From the NCBI GenBank assembly GCA_025642065.1, contig JAODUP010000275.1, positions 742,001-806,000 on the forward strand: 64,000 nucleotides of DNA, written 5' to 3'. The stretch's first letter is position 1; every line of letters starts with the position of its first letter. The notes below the pieces were generated by a model. It did not search any database. It was not told where the DNA came from and saw only the letters and a list, made by a program, of their open reading frames with translations. Positions 1 through 15,106 of this stretch are shown here, piece after piece. A program made the position numbers and the translations under genes. This DNA is from Paralvinella palmiformis (lineage: Eukaryota > Annelida > Polychaeta > Terebellida > Alvinellidae).

Positions 1-192
1 TTTCTTTTCTCTATGTAAGAATTCTCATTATACAGTTAATGGCATTGTGTACATGTCATCTTTCAAGTGCTTGTCGAACCTAGACTTAAAAGAATTTAGG
101 GTAGTGGCTGTGATAGCATGATCTGATAATGAGTTCCAGTCCTGAACCACTTGCTGACAGAATGTGTATGATGGTAGTTTATTATCTTGTGT
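1..192 (-). pseudogene. LINE reverse transcriptase C-terminal fragment
   Basis: Read on the minus strand, about 50 residues match the C-terminal tail of non-LTR retrotransposon reverse transcriptases: a Phe-x-x-x-Val-Val-x-Asp-Trp-Asn-Ser-Leu segment, then a Ser-Phe-Lys-Ser-Arg-Phe-Asp-Lys motif. This tail normally follows the thumb region. No catalytic domain is present in the window, so it is a 3' remnant or continues off the left edge. Its upstream side abuts the SINE at 195-369, so the open frame that seems to begin in the SINE is a chance fusion. Confidence 0.7.
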
Positions 193-194
193 GT

Positions 195-369
195 GTTGCT
201 GTTTTACGGCCACTTTTGTGCACAAGGTAGGCTAAATGGGCCGAGCGACCACCAAAGGTAATGAGGCGAAGTGAAAGATGAAACAGCCTTCTGACATAGC
301 CCGGCCGCGGTTTGAACCCAGGTGCTATAGATTTGTGGCCTACTGCACTACCAGTTAGGCCATGGAGGC
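195..369 (-). mobile_element. tRNA-derived SINE, family 1 (copy a)
   Basis: On the minus strand the copy starts with a tRNA-like head (GCCTCCATGGCCTAACTGGT as A-box region, GGGTTCAAACC as B-box). A body follows with the shared block GCCCATTTAGCCTACCTTGT and an end reading GTGCACAAAAGTGGCCGTAA. The same order is seen at 8565-8741 (-), at 10089-10641 (-, interrupted) and as a 5'-truncated piece at 56963-57037 (+). Pol III promoter boxes and dispersed copies define it as a SINE. It is not a tRNA gene, because the acceptor stem is imperfect and a shared non-tRNA body follows. Confidence 0.8.
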
Positions 370-372
370 GAA

Positions 373-375
<3 letters not shown>

Positions 376-413
<38 letters not shown>
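376..413. repeat. (AT)n microsatellite
   Basis: Uninterrupted AT dinucleotides next to the head of the SINE. Confidence 0.95.
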
Positions 414-417
<4 letters not shown>

Positions 418-1121
418 CTGTGTGTGTGTAAATCACTAAATGTGATATTAAATCAAAAGGTTACAATTAATTTGATGTTTTCCTTCCTGTTGTTGTTTAC
501 ATTTATCCTCTAGTTTAATCACATTATTGTCATACACTGTTGGTAATTTATCTAAGGTTGAAGTATAGAAGTGAGAAGTAAAAATGTTGTATTACTTATT
601 TGCATCACAAGCCTTGTGGTTGGTTGTATAATGGGAGGCTCACATTTCATATTATTGTCATATAATGACTGTGACTAAATTTCCAGCAGTCTTGTACTGG
701 TATTCTGACATTTCTTCTGTGACATTGTTCTCACAAATGTCAGTGTTCTAATATTTTATTTTTGGTTCAAAATGCAGTTTTAGGGATTGAAGCCAATTTC
801 AGCTCCTGAAGTTAGAAACTTCTAGATATAAAATTGGGATTGAAATAAATGTGTTGGATAATCAGACTATCATGAAAAGAGGATGCTACAAGATACAGGA
901 GGAAAACACTGTTGTGGCATATTTCAAAATATTGCCATGTAAATGGCTCATAACAATATTGTCTAACAATATGGTGTTAGTGTTTCACCTGGATTAGTTC
1001 AAAACATTCATAATTATAAAAGATCACATTAATATTTTGAATGCTATTACACACGAAAACTCTGTATTGAATAAACATTTCAGTTTTGTAACTTAAACTC
1101 CACCATTAAGTAACTTTACTA
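414..1121. other. No recognisable gene
   Basis: AT-rich sequence with stops in all frames. I see nothing here that I can name. Confidence 0.6.
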
Positions 1122-1312
1122 TACAGGTAGTCTACGACCTACGCAACTGCTGACTATTCAACCGGCAGTACGACTTAACGATGATTATAATATCATTACG
1201 CAGTATAATATATGTAAGGTAATTAATTATATCATATGCCAACTTAAGACTAGATCAACTTATGACCAGTCAGTTGTAAGCAATCAAGGTCATAAGTCGA
1301 CAACTACCTGTA
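1122..1312. mobile_element. MITE with CAGGTAGT termini and TA target duplication
   Basis: The left end reads TACAGGTAGTCTACGACCTA. The right end, reverse complemented, reads TACAGGTAGTTGTCGACTTA. The terminal inverted repeats are about 22 bp with few mismatches, around 190 bp of non-coding DNA, and each end is bounded by TA. Short length, TIRs and a TA duplication are typical of non-autonomous Tc1/mariner-pogo type elements. The superfamily is inferred from the TA duplication alone. Confidence 0.75.
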
Positions 1313-2535
1313 TGTTGCTATTTATTTTCAGCTGTAACTTATATGAATGAAATTGGGAATAACTGAGTAACTTCATGGAAAATTACATTTATGTAGTTTC
1401 AGCCATTTCTTCCTTTAATATGGGAAAGTGTTTATCATTTATGGGGATAAACTTTGTAAAAACCATGATTTTACGGCGCAGAGAGAAATCTCTCAAACTC
1501 AATTGGAAGTGACTTCCTAATAATAATTACTGTTCACTATTTTCTGTCTGTTGTCTAGGAGATTGGAGTTTAACCTAAGTTAAACTTGTTTAGCCCAATT
1601 AAGTCCAGGTTAAACAGGGTTTTTTTCCCCCCTATCACAAATCTGTCTCAGTAATTGTATTTTTGTGGAGGTGGAATATATTATAATTATTGTCTTTAGA
1701 ACCAAGTTCTTGAAAGTCGTGAGAGGTAACATAAATCAGTTGTCATTGATATACGAGTAATACTTTAAATATTGAATTTTAGAGACTTTTGCAGGTCCAC
1801 AAACTTTGTGTCATCTACATGAATAATAATAATAATAAGAAGAGTTTAAACAAGGATGTAGGTGTAAAATGAGACTGGATGAATATAATAATACATGTAA
1901 CATCTTTCATCAATGATTGTTTTGAAGTAGGGTACATATCTCTCTGCAGGATGTAGATTTTGGGTTGGATTAATCTAATTAATTGTTTATAAGTTTCGTT
2001 GGTTAATTCATCATACTAGTTGTGGCTGTCCCGGTTTATCTCCGAAATATAAATTGTCTACAGAACAATATTATATTGTATTCATTTCTCTTTTTGCACA
2101 CCATTAAGTTTGTGTTTGTATCAAATCAGTGAATGAACAGATTAATTAAATCTCAAAACGGAGCCATTTCAATTCGTCCAATCAGTCAATTTTTATTTAG
2201 AAAGTGATATGTTACATACATGTAAATGAGATATAAAATGAGTTAATAAAAATTGCATAACATTTTCCAAGCGTATAAACCTTTCGGTTTTTACTTTATG
2301 ATTGTATTCTTGGTAATAAATATATTCATTTGTGTTAAAGTGATTGGTTAAATTTAATTTTACTTAACACATAATAAAATTGAAAAGAAATATGATTGAC
2401 AATTTTGTATTATTCACATATTACTAATTGCTAAGATACGAATCTATATGAAAGGTTGAAGTGACTTTTATTGCCTAAAAGATCTCACTATCTGTTGGAG
2501 TTCTAATATTAGTAAGAAATAATTTATAATTTCAG
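1313..2535 (+). other. Upstream or intronic DNA of the KCTD gene; nothing recognised
   Basis: AT-rich with no coding signal. It ends in an acceptor (TTTCAG-type) at about 2530-2535, so at least its right part is probably the intron before the KCTD exon. The upstream non-coding exon was not located. Confidence 0.5.
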
Positions 2536-2608
2536 GTGTCATGTTGTATACTTGAGCTGCTGATAATTCAGCCATAGAGGGATATCCATCAATTCTTGTA
2601 CTAATCAG

Positions 2609-2680
2609 ATGAATCCAACATCAATAGATCGTGGAATGCCCAGAAGTAGATGTTACATTACTACCAGCAGCCGTTGGTAA
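2609..2680 (+). promoter_or_regulatory. Upstream ORF overlapping the KCTD start (TAATG)
   Basis: An ATG at 2609 opens a 23-codon frame that ends in TAA at 2678-2680. The last A of that stop is the A of the ATG at 2680, which starts the KCTD frame. TAATG overlaps of this kind allow termination-reinitiation in other systems. Whether it works that way here is inference. A second ATG in the same small frame lies at 2636. Confidence 0.55.
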
Positions 2681-3417
2681 TGGGAGATAATCAGACACCT
2701 CATCCCGATATCATCCGACTCAATGTCGGTGGTGTGCTTTTTACTACAACAAAGGCCACATTATGTCGCTATCCAAATTCAATGCTCGGTGCCATGTTCA
2801 ATGGCTCAATGTCCACCTACAAAGATGAGAATGGCTACTTCATTGACAGGAATGGCGCCATGTTTGGTCATATTTTAGATTTCCTTCGTTCTTCACACTT
2901 GGCATTACCAGAGGGATTCCGGCATCTGGATCAGCTCGCTGTGGAAGCGGATTTCTTTCAGATTGAACCAATGATATTTGCCATACAGGAGCATCGTAAG
3001 AAACTGACAAAAATTAGACACAAGACTGGCCAAGTGCTAGAAGTCATCGAGGTGCGAATCGGTTCAACGGCAACCATGCCAACCAATAACTCACGGGTAA
3101 AAACTATAATATCGGGACGTCGATCAGTCATAGCCACTCTGCCACAGGACTTCTTTAACTGTCCAGTAGAGAAACTAAAACAGACGAGTGATCAGAGTTT
3201 TACTGAGATTGAGCTGCTAGGAAGCAACGTCAGATTACGCCTCGCAGATTATCTACTTAGCGAAGGTTGGCAGATGTGTGGCAGTGACTTCTCTTCATCA
3301 TCTGGTTATGACACGAAGTCGATGATAAGTAGTCTGATCATAGAACAGAGCTACAGAGATAGATGGTTCCTACCAGGAGGACAAGATGAACCGGCAAGCA
3401 CCAATCTTCCATTCTAA
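2680..3417 (+). CDS. BTB/POZ domain protein, KCTD6/KCTD21-like
   Basis: Single coding exon of 245 residues. An N-terminal T1-type BTB domain (about residues 12-110) shows the family signature Leu-Asn-Val-Gly-Gly, then Thr-Thr-Thr, Arg-Tyr-Pro-x-Ser-Met-Leu-Gly-Ala-Met-Phe, Tyr-Phe-Ile-Asp-Arg-Asn-Gly, Phe-Leu-Arg-Ser-Ser and Glu-Ala-Asp-Phe-Phe-Gln-Ile. The remainder resembles the short C-terminal region of KCTD6/21/KCNRG-type proteins. Family members usually form oligomeric substrate adaptors for Cullin-3 ubiquitin ligases; that role here is inferred from family. The frame is open from an ATG at 2650, but that codon has T at -3 and +4. The ATG at 2680 has G at -3 and +4, fits the BTB start of relatives, and is preceded by an upstream ORF, so I prefer 2680. 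A splice acceptor lies at about 2535, so the 5' UTR is spliced. The exact KCTD paralogue is uncertain. Confidence 0.9.
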   Translation: MGDNQTPHPDIIRLNVGGVLFTTTKATLCRYPNSMLGAMFNGSMSTYKDENGYFIDRNGAMFGHILDFLRSSHLALPEGFRHLDQLAVEADFFQIEPMIFAIQEHRKKLTKIRHKTGQVLEVIEVRIGSTATMPTNNSRVKTIISGRRSVIATLPQDFFNCPVEKLKQTSDQSFTEIELLGSNVRLRLADYLLSEGWQMCGSDFSSSSGYDTKSMISSLIIEQSYRDRWFLPGGQDEPASTNLPF

Positions 3418-4075
3418 GCAATCCTGAAGATGTTTGAAAATGAATACCATGTCAAATAGTAATACGATCATCATAATATTGCTTATGATGTAGTAAGTAC
3501 CATGGTATATTTCACCTAAATGAATCAATACTGTTACATATTTATTATGGCCCAGCTTAGAGTACTTTCCATAACCAAACCCTGTAATTTATTTATTAAT
3601 TTGAACTATGCTTTATCTTTTTTATATCAGTCAGTTACAGCTTACTTCAGTCCTTAAAATACTTCTGTTTGTGTACAAGTAAATGCTTTATTAATTAATC
3701 AGCCATTGTTTTACCTCCCGACTGATAACAATATGACATGATCTGTGAGCATCTTTTAGTTGGACATACCTCTTCATAATGGTTATTTACCTTAAATCTA
3801 ACTGTATTGTACAATTATGAGCTGGACTTTTATATTCATAACTTTTTGCTGCTATTTAGAGGAATGTAAACTAGGTCTGTCATATTGAATATCTAATTTT
3901 TAACTCGTCCCGCCATATTTGATTATTGTTTGCATTGTGCAAAGGCCACAATTGTGGAATGCTCTCCCCATTGACCAAACTCATCGTAAGACCAAGTTCA
4001 TCAGCATATATCTTACCACTGAAGTATTAAACTAATGCTAGCTGTTTATTTCTGTGACATTTTTATTTGAATAAA
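3418..4075 (+). other. KCTD 3' UTR with AATAAA at 4070-4075
   Basis: No canonical AATAAA occurs between the stop at 3417 and 4070. The first is at 4070-4075, just past a short LINE-derived stretch. The UTR end is inferred. Confidence 0.5.
3948..4041 (+). pseudogene. LINE reverse transcriptase C-terminal shard
   Basis: About 30 codons read Pro-Gln-Leu-Trp-Asn-Ala-Leu-Pro-Ile-Asp and continue to a stop. This is the common Leu-Trp-Asn-x-Leu-Pro tail of LINE reverse transcriptases, here in the KCTD sense orientation. It is followed by a short 3' sequence with AATAAA. Confidence 0.6.
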
Positions 4076-4080
4076 TATTA

Positions 4081-5878
4081 AAGATTATGCTCTTTGATAT
4101 TTATTTAATTGAAGGCAAACATAGAACTGCACAGTTTATGGTTAATTAAAAAATGACCAATGCATAACCTATTTACACAATATTTACTCTACTGCAGACC
4201 ATTATTAATATCTCCAGTCAGGGATAATTAATATTATCCTTAGAATGTCAACAACTATAACATTTCTTTATAAGTGTGATATATACCAATAAAGTGAACC
4301 AAACCAATTTGTTGTATGACAATTTTATATAAAACTTGGGCCACTCATAATAAGGTCAGCTCAATTAAAAATACAAAATTAGTGCAACTTAAACCCAGCA
4401 GATATCTCTGTAAGAATCAAGATACATTATTAAATCACTGAACGATTAAATTAATATTATTGCCTCATTAAATTTGTTAACCAAAATCAACTATATGAAA
4501 GTGTCCATTCTGTTGCTGATCACTAGTGTCAACAGATCTCATATTTTGTGAAGATTTGCCCAGTTTGCCATTTTCACTTTATTGGTTGTGAAATATTGCA
4601 TTCTACCACATCAGTTATGTAACGTGGCCAGTTAAATGAATTTCAATAACCTAGAAATAAAAAATATCTATCTGATGAATATTTAATAGAGGACTTGTTG
4701 AATAATGGAACCGACAAAGACTAAAATACTATTTGCTGAAAATATTACTTTGCCAAAATAAAATAAAAATGCTGACATTTTCAGAAATGATTCATTAACC
4801 AATATATATACCTGTATGAACAACATTCTGTGAACTTGCCAGTAATGCTGGGCACATGAAAAGAAAATTTCAACTACAGGGCAAGATGTTTATTCCTGAG
4901 CCCTATTTGTCCAGTAGGTCATGTGCTGTCAAATGTTACTCATCTCAAATTCACTTGTCCCAATAAATATATTTTTTAATTAAATAATCTCTCAATTTAG
5001 AAGCAATAAACTTAGGTAATTTTTTATTTAATAATACTTTCCCTACTGTGTATTTAGTCTAATTCACTTTTGTACTTATTATGCTGAAATCTTAGTATTT
5101 TGATATCTATCATGAAAGCTGTTATTCTGCAGGTTTCAAAAACATTTTCTTTCGAAAAATGCTTAGTTTAACTTTTTTCTTCAAATAGAAACCCGACAGC
5201 CCCTTATCAAGTTTAATATAATGGTTTTTATATATATTAGTCGCCTCTCTATTTATCATGTCCAGATGTTATATATTTATTGATAATAGATTGAGAAGTG
5301 CAGTAAATGTGTTTTACCATCTAACAATACATACTCTTTTCAGTCTCATAACCTTTGTAGAGATGAAGTTTGCTATGTCCACACTACAATTCCAATGTCC
5401 ATTTCTTGAAGTAATTCACTCTGTGACATGCATCCATTTCCAACACATCACCTGTTTCTCAAGTTGATTATATATAGCCAACAGGCATACACATACCAGG
5501 CCACAGAAGTTATTCTCATATATATATATCACAAACACCGTGTCAAATGAAAGGATCATTTTACCAGTAATTAAATTTATATTGTTCACACAAGCACATG
5601 TTAAATGCTCTATATGTAAAATAGTTAAGTTATTCACGGATTTATAAAATTCTTATGTGAAAAGAAACCCCATCGTTGTCCATTGTTTTACTTTTAAGAT
5701 ATCTGAAGGTATGAATATAATCTGGTATAAATTGTGTAATTACCAGAACCTGAGTAATTATGGTGTCTTCATGATGAAAATGGTGTTTAAGCTAATTAGT
5801 GTTTTCTGGGAAATGTGAAATCTAGATAATGTCAGAACATTCCACAAAACATAAAAACTATTAACTGTATAAGATATC
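4081..5878. other. Intergenic, nothing recognised
   Basis: AT-rich DNA between the convergent KCTD and RPL27A genes. Only short spurious frames are open. No repeat or RNA gene could be identified by eye. Confidence 0.6.
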
Positions 5879-5884
5879 TTTATT
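5879..5884 (-). terminator. Polyadenylation signal of RPL27A
   Basis: AATAAA on the minus strand, 16 bases after the RPL27A stop. Such a short 3' UTR is usual for ribosomal protein genes. Confidence 0.85.
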
Positions 5885-5899
5885 ACTCCACCAACATAT

Positions 5900-9796
<3,897 letters not shown>

Positions 9797-9826
9797 TTTT
9801 GCCGTCACAAACAGGAAAAGGAAGTT
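9797..9826 (-). promoter_or_regulatory. RPL27A 5' UTR and TOP-like transcription start
   Basis: The minus strand reads CTTCCTTTTCC about 20 bases before the ATG, a pyrimidine tract beginning with C as in 5' TOP mRNAs. Transcription probably starts around 9820-9825. The donor GTGCGT follows directly after the ATG at 9793. Confidence 0.7.
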
Positions 9827-10088
9827 AATCTTTTAACCTAACCCAGATAAAGGAGAAAGTAGAGCGGTTATACTATTTGTTATAACAAACAGGTGGCTAT
9901 GATCAATGTCGGAATAATTCAATAAATGTATAGATTTTTAATTCATTCAGAATTCTTGCAATGTTTAAAAAAGTCAATATTTATTTTAAGGATTGTTCTA
10001 AGTTTGTTTACATTGAACAGTTAACACCAAAATAAAATTATACATTAGTAGACCTATATAGATGGCGGCATACTCATCAAAATGCGAA

Positions 10089-10641
10089 TGTTGCTGTTTT
10101 ACGGCTAATTTTGTACACATCGTAAGCTAAATTTAAGCTCCAGTGATCTAGCGGTTAACCATGTTTATACTTGGTGCTATGGGATCACAAGTTCAATCCC
10201 GTCAAAAGGTCGAAAATTTTCCAGGGATTAATTTCTCGACTCACAGCATCATGGGTAGATGAATTAAATGTCGCTGACGTCTCCATTGAATTAATTAATA
10301 AGGGAGGACGTTAATATCTCCTGAGGACATAATACACTATGACAGTGACCATTTTCCTACTTGTGAGCACGTGGCGTGATGATCGACGAGGCAGATATTA
10401 ATAGCCACGCAATAAAAGGGACCACACTTGAAATAAGTGCTCGCACTTCCGTGTGCTATCCCTGGTTAATGATCAAAGATCTAACACGACATATCATGAA
10501 ATGACAAATATCAATCAATCAGTCAATCAATGTAATAAAGCGAAGTAAAATATGAAACACCTTTCCGGCATAATCAGATCGGGTTTCAAACCCAGATGAT
10601 AGAGGTATGTGACCAACCAAACGCTATACCAGTTAAGCCAT
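10089..10641 (-). mobile_element. SINE family 1 (copy c), split by another SINE
   Basis: Positions 10089-10133 match the 3' part of family 1 (GCTGTTTTACGGC end and GTAAGCTAAA body). Positions 10531-10641 match the rest of the body and the tRNA-like head (GGGTTTGAAACCC B-box). About 400 bp of unrelated SINE sequence separates them. Some body bases are missing at the junction, so the insertion involved a deletion or later loss. Confidence 0.7.
10134..10530 (+). mobile_element. tRNA-derived SINE, family B, inserted in a family 1 SINE
   Basis: A plus-strand head reads CAGTGATCTAGCGGTTAACC with a B-box-like AAGTTCAATCC. A body of about 320 bp follows and ends in a (TCAA)n-type tail at about 10509-10531. 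No second copy was seen in the window. Confidence 0.6.
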
Positions 10642-10718
10642 ATAGATCGATCTATAATACATATATAGTCGGCTATAAATACACATTTAACGTGACATGC
10701 ATACAAGCACGCACGCAC

Positions 10719-10807
10719 ATAATAATAAGAATACGAATATTAATAATGATAATAATAATGGCCGAAATTACAGTTTTTTAGGTGGCTTGGCTACCTCAAA
10801 TAAGACA

Positions 10808-10860
<53 letters not shown>

Positions 10861-11090
10861 GGTGCGTGCGTGCGTGTTCTATAATTTACGGTTTCACCAC
10901 GGGAACTATAATTTAGAATTTACAATGAATGACATATTCGGCGGAGAAAACCTTGCCAGTTGCCTGGTAGTACGAAACATTCCTCCTACTATAGTGCCAA
11001 GACCGGGATTCGAACCTCCGACCTCCCGCACAGCATAACCTTGAGTAAAAAATTTCCACACTCGATCTAACCCATGAGGTCATAGAGGTG
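10719..11090 (-). mobile_element. tRNA-derived SINE, family 2 (copy a), with internal (TA)n
   Basis: The minus strand starts with CACCTCTATGACCTCATGGG, carries a B-box GGTTCGAATCC, and contains the block AACTGGCAAGGTTTTCTCCG. It ends TTCGGCCATTATTATTA and an (ATT)-rich tail. The same order occurs at 31082-31376 on the plus strand. A (TA)n tract at 10813-10859, absent from the other copy, has expanded inside the body. Confidence 0.8.
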
Positions 11091-11542
11091 GTGTAAAATA
11101 AATAGACGTCCTCCACACTTCTTTAAAATTAGCAATAATCTAATTAAATGGGCGGTAGAATATTTTTTCTTTCTTTTTTAACTGCATGAAGCTCGATAAA
11201 AAGAATATTGTTTTAAGACTTTCTTCGACATTCACTTTTTAAAACTAATATTAATCACAGATTCCGATTTTGATATGTCAACCACCCACGAAGTTGTGAG
11301 CCGATTAAGAAATTAATCGATCCTTTTAATTGTAGGATCGAATTTTATATAATCGACAATATATGAACATATGAACAATCAGTATCATGATCAGCATAAA
11401 TGACATTTCAGTTATGATAACTTAATTATTTTTGATAAGCTGTTATTATTTAGACTGATCATTATTAATAAACATTTAAATAAAAACAACTATTTATTAA
11501 ACACTTTGTACCATTAATTTTCATTCAAAAAAAGGTTGAGTA

Positions 11543-11607
<65 letters not shown>

Positions 11608-12678
11608 TATATAATATAATGGTATGCATTCAAGAAGGTATGTATCCCAGAAACACAAAATCTGTTAGAGACAAATCCAGGCAACATAAATTGATCTTTA
11701 TATACAAGAATGGACAACAGATATTTATAGACAGGGCAAATTGATAACATATGTAACTTAAAAGCAGAGCTTTATAGGCATGAATTGGGGCCTTGTGTCC
11801 ATACCTGAATTTAAAAAAATTGTCAAAGCCTTAATTTCAGCTCCACACTCTTTTTATTCTTTTAGGGAATGAATTCATTAATAGGTGTCTAAACGGCAAA
11901 ATATTTTTTATTTATTTACACCTTTAATGCTAATAGAATAATTCTGATAAGGAAATTAATAACACTGATTAAAATTTTAAAACCCTTAAAAATAACACAT
12001 TCATTTCTTGATATTTTAATCGTTTTCACCAATTATTTCCGTAATGATTGAGTATACATCTTAAATAAAGGCGGACTTACTCTGTAAGATAGTACGTTCT
12101 AATTAACGCATTAATTAGGTAATTGAAAAATAAAACAAATGACAACATTTTTACCAATCTACATGTATATTTTAACAACAATCTCCTTAACTTCTCAGAT
12201 GTGGACTGTTTATTGTTCCATAGTTTGTCACTTTTTTATTTAAAAAAATCCTTTTCATAGATAAATAAAATATTTCTAATTTTAACTCAGTATGATATTT
12301 GAATGAAACTTTACACTTTTTCTTTGGGATCTTCTCGTCAATTGCCGGGCCATCGCCACATAAAGACGTTTATAAACTAGTAAAATCTGATGTTGAAAAT
12401 ATTGTTATCTATAACTGACTGTTTTGAGGTAAGTTTATAATGTATTGGTGTGGTTTCAGTTAGTATTTTAATACCCAATTACCCTAAAGTTATGTTACCA
12501 TTAAATAGACACATTTATTTTGGATTTCAATCTCTGATTATTCGTCAACATTATTATGTTAATTTCTCTTTGAATACTTGAGCGTATATTTGACGTTTGA
12601 TGTTGACGGTATTATATTAATTAGTGTTCATAAGAATTAAACCCGACAATAATATAACTTTTTATTTGTTTGTCTTAA
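11091..12678. other. No recognisable gene; long (AT)n at 11546-11602
   Basis: AT-rich intergenic DNA with one long AT dinucleotide tract. No coding or RNA features were recognised. Confidence 0.6.
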
Positions 12679-12773
12679 TAATAATAATAATAATAATAAT
12701 GTAGGCCAGGGAGTACGCCATATTCATGTTGGCCATCTACTAAGATCGGGCGAGACTATTTCAGATCAGCAGC

Positions 12774-12806
<33 letters not shown>
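12679..12806 (+). repeat. Gypsy pol shard between inverted (AAT)n and (ATT)n tracts
   Basis: The core at about 12704-12770 is almost identical, by eye roughly 58 of 62 bases, to the reverse complement of 15362-15430 inside the Gypsy pol remnant, so it derives from the same family. It is preceded by eight AAT units and followed by nine or more ATT units, which are reverse complements of each other. Confidence 0.8.
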
Positions 12807-15106
12807 CGATTCTAATTAGAGCACCTTATTAAATTTACATTTTTATTAATTAAAATTTTTGACTGCATATATAAAGAAATATAATTAAATCCTGGTTTGA
12901 AGTTCACAGACATCTATCCATAAACTTAAATTTCACAAAAATTAGACAGTCTACCACTTTGTCAGTGATATAATGATATAATGATATCATCTCTGTTCTA
13001 GAGTCAGCCTCTACATTGGACACATATATAATCCGGGTCTACGTCACAGAATAGCCATAACATGCTTCTAATACATCATCCAACAAAGAAATTGTGGTCA
13101 TCAGGATCTAAGATTCATTTTTTCCTGTTATTAATTTAGTGTCTAGTTATCTATCTCTCTTTCTTTAGTTGAGGTGATGTAATTTGATAATTATCTAACA
13201 TTTAAATTAAACTCGAAAGTTTGATTTGATTTATAGAATATTTGCATATTTAACGGTTCATCGATCTAAACCATTTTTAATTCATTATGTGTAAAACACC
13301 CAACAAAATACAGTTAATAAAACATTATTTATTTATTTATATTGTTGTTGTTGTTGTTAGCAGCAACATTATTATTATATTATTATTATTATTATTATTT
13401 CGTGATTTGTCAATATTGGATTATTGTTTCTTTTTGAATGACCACGACAGATAGATTGAGAGGTTATTATGACTAACGAGAAGGAAGGACTTTGTATAAA
13501 TATGACATGTTTGAGAGAAATAGAAATCAAAACTTACGATAAGATCAATTTATCATTCATCTATAGTAGCGTTAAACTTCCGGAACAGCTGACAGTTTAT
13601 AAAAGTTAGCGCGAAGGTGAAACATTTTAAGAAAACAAATACTCATCCTCTAGACATTTAATGTAGTAGGTTGGACGATGGAACGGAACTATTGCTCGTA
13701 AGACAATGAAAACATAAATTACCTGGGTTTGTTAGGAGTGAGATACTTTTGCATAATTTATTCAGATGAATAAATTGAAAGGTTTTCACATGCATCATTT
13801 GGTATCCATAACATTAAATCTTGGTGACGAGCAATAAACAATAGACAGCTTAAATATTGGCGTTTTTTCATTCTACCTTATTGATTTATGGTGAGGATAG
13901 AAATGACCTAATCTGTATATATAGGTCATGAGGTTATTATGTCATAACAGTAAATAATAATAATAATAATCTAGGCACTAAATTTTATGTACCAATTTTA
14001 TATATTGCTGCTGTGATGACATCGTATTAGGTATAATATATCATGAATTAGGTTATTTTTGCTCGAATGAAAGATGTTAGATTATATAGACAAAGAACGT
14101 ATAAGCGCAATAATATGCTATATAGGACACTTAATTAGCTATTATAAAAACGTACGATTCTAATCACAACTTTTTAGTCATCAATATCAGATCATGGCAA
14201 CATCGAAATTATTGGAGAAAATGGGACTTAGTGTTGTAGTGTTGTATCGATAAATAATGACAACTTTATGATATTATTGCTTTCCTATTTGCAGTACAGC
14301 CGATATAAATATGTGGCATTGAAATGGGACTTTATTAAGTGTCACGTTTTGTGAAGTCACAGTTGCCGTGACACTCCATTTCCAGGTAATTTGTAAAGTA
14401 GTCGACGGGCAACGACCATGGCCTATATATTTCCATCGATGCATGCATGCATCCATCCTTCCATCCATCCAGCCATCCAGCCAACCAGCCAGCCAACCAT
14501 CCTGCTGTTTTTGCTAGCAACCCGAGGAGCTCAGAAAAGATGTAGTCTTTGACCGTGAATGCTTCTCATCTAAACAAATATGCCAGAACTGATTGTATAC
14601 ATTGAGTATAGTGAAAACATTCGTACCATGTAGTCGTATCATAAATGTCTTTAATCCTGTAACTGAATACTACTTTCTTTCTGTATAGAAGTATTCAAAT
14701 TCTTTAGAATCAACCAAGTTCTGTAACATTGTACTATTCGTTAGTGAATCCACTATTAATGATATGTAGAGATGCGGTATTCAGTCTCTGTTATGTTTAG
14801 GTGCACATACACAGAAGAAAGCGCAATGATCATCTTAGAACGGTGCAACAGAACTGTTTATGGACACATATAGTGATGTGTACACTCATGGCAGTCGGCC
14901 ACTACAACATATGATTGTTTATAAGTAGCATACATTACACTGTCCACACCTAATGTAAAAGTTAACTAAACATAAATTTTACATTATACCCAAAACACGT
15001 ATACTTATAATCAGAGTAGTAATTATTTTTCTTTTGTTGAGACTATGCTAACTATTGTAAAAGTAATCTAATATAACATAACCTGTACAACAAAATGTGT
15101 GAGAAA
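12807..15106. other. No recognisable gene
   Basis: AT-rich DNA with short trinucleotide runs (13341-13400, 13959-13970) and a CATC/CAGC-type low-complexity run at about 14440-14500. No protein similarity is seen. Confidence 0.6.
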
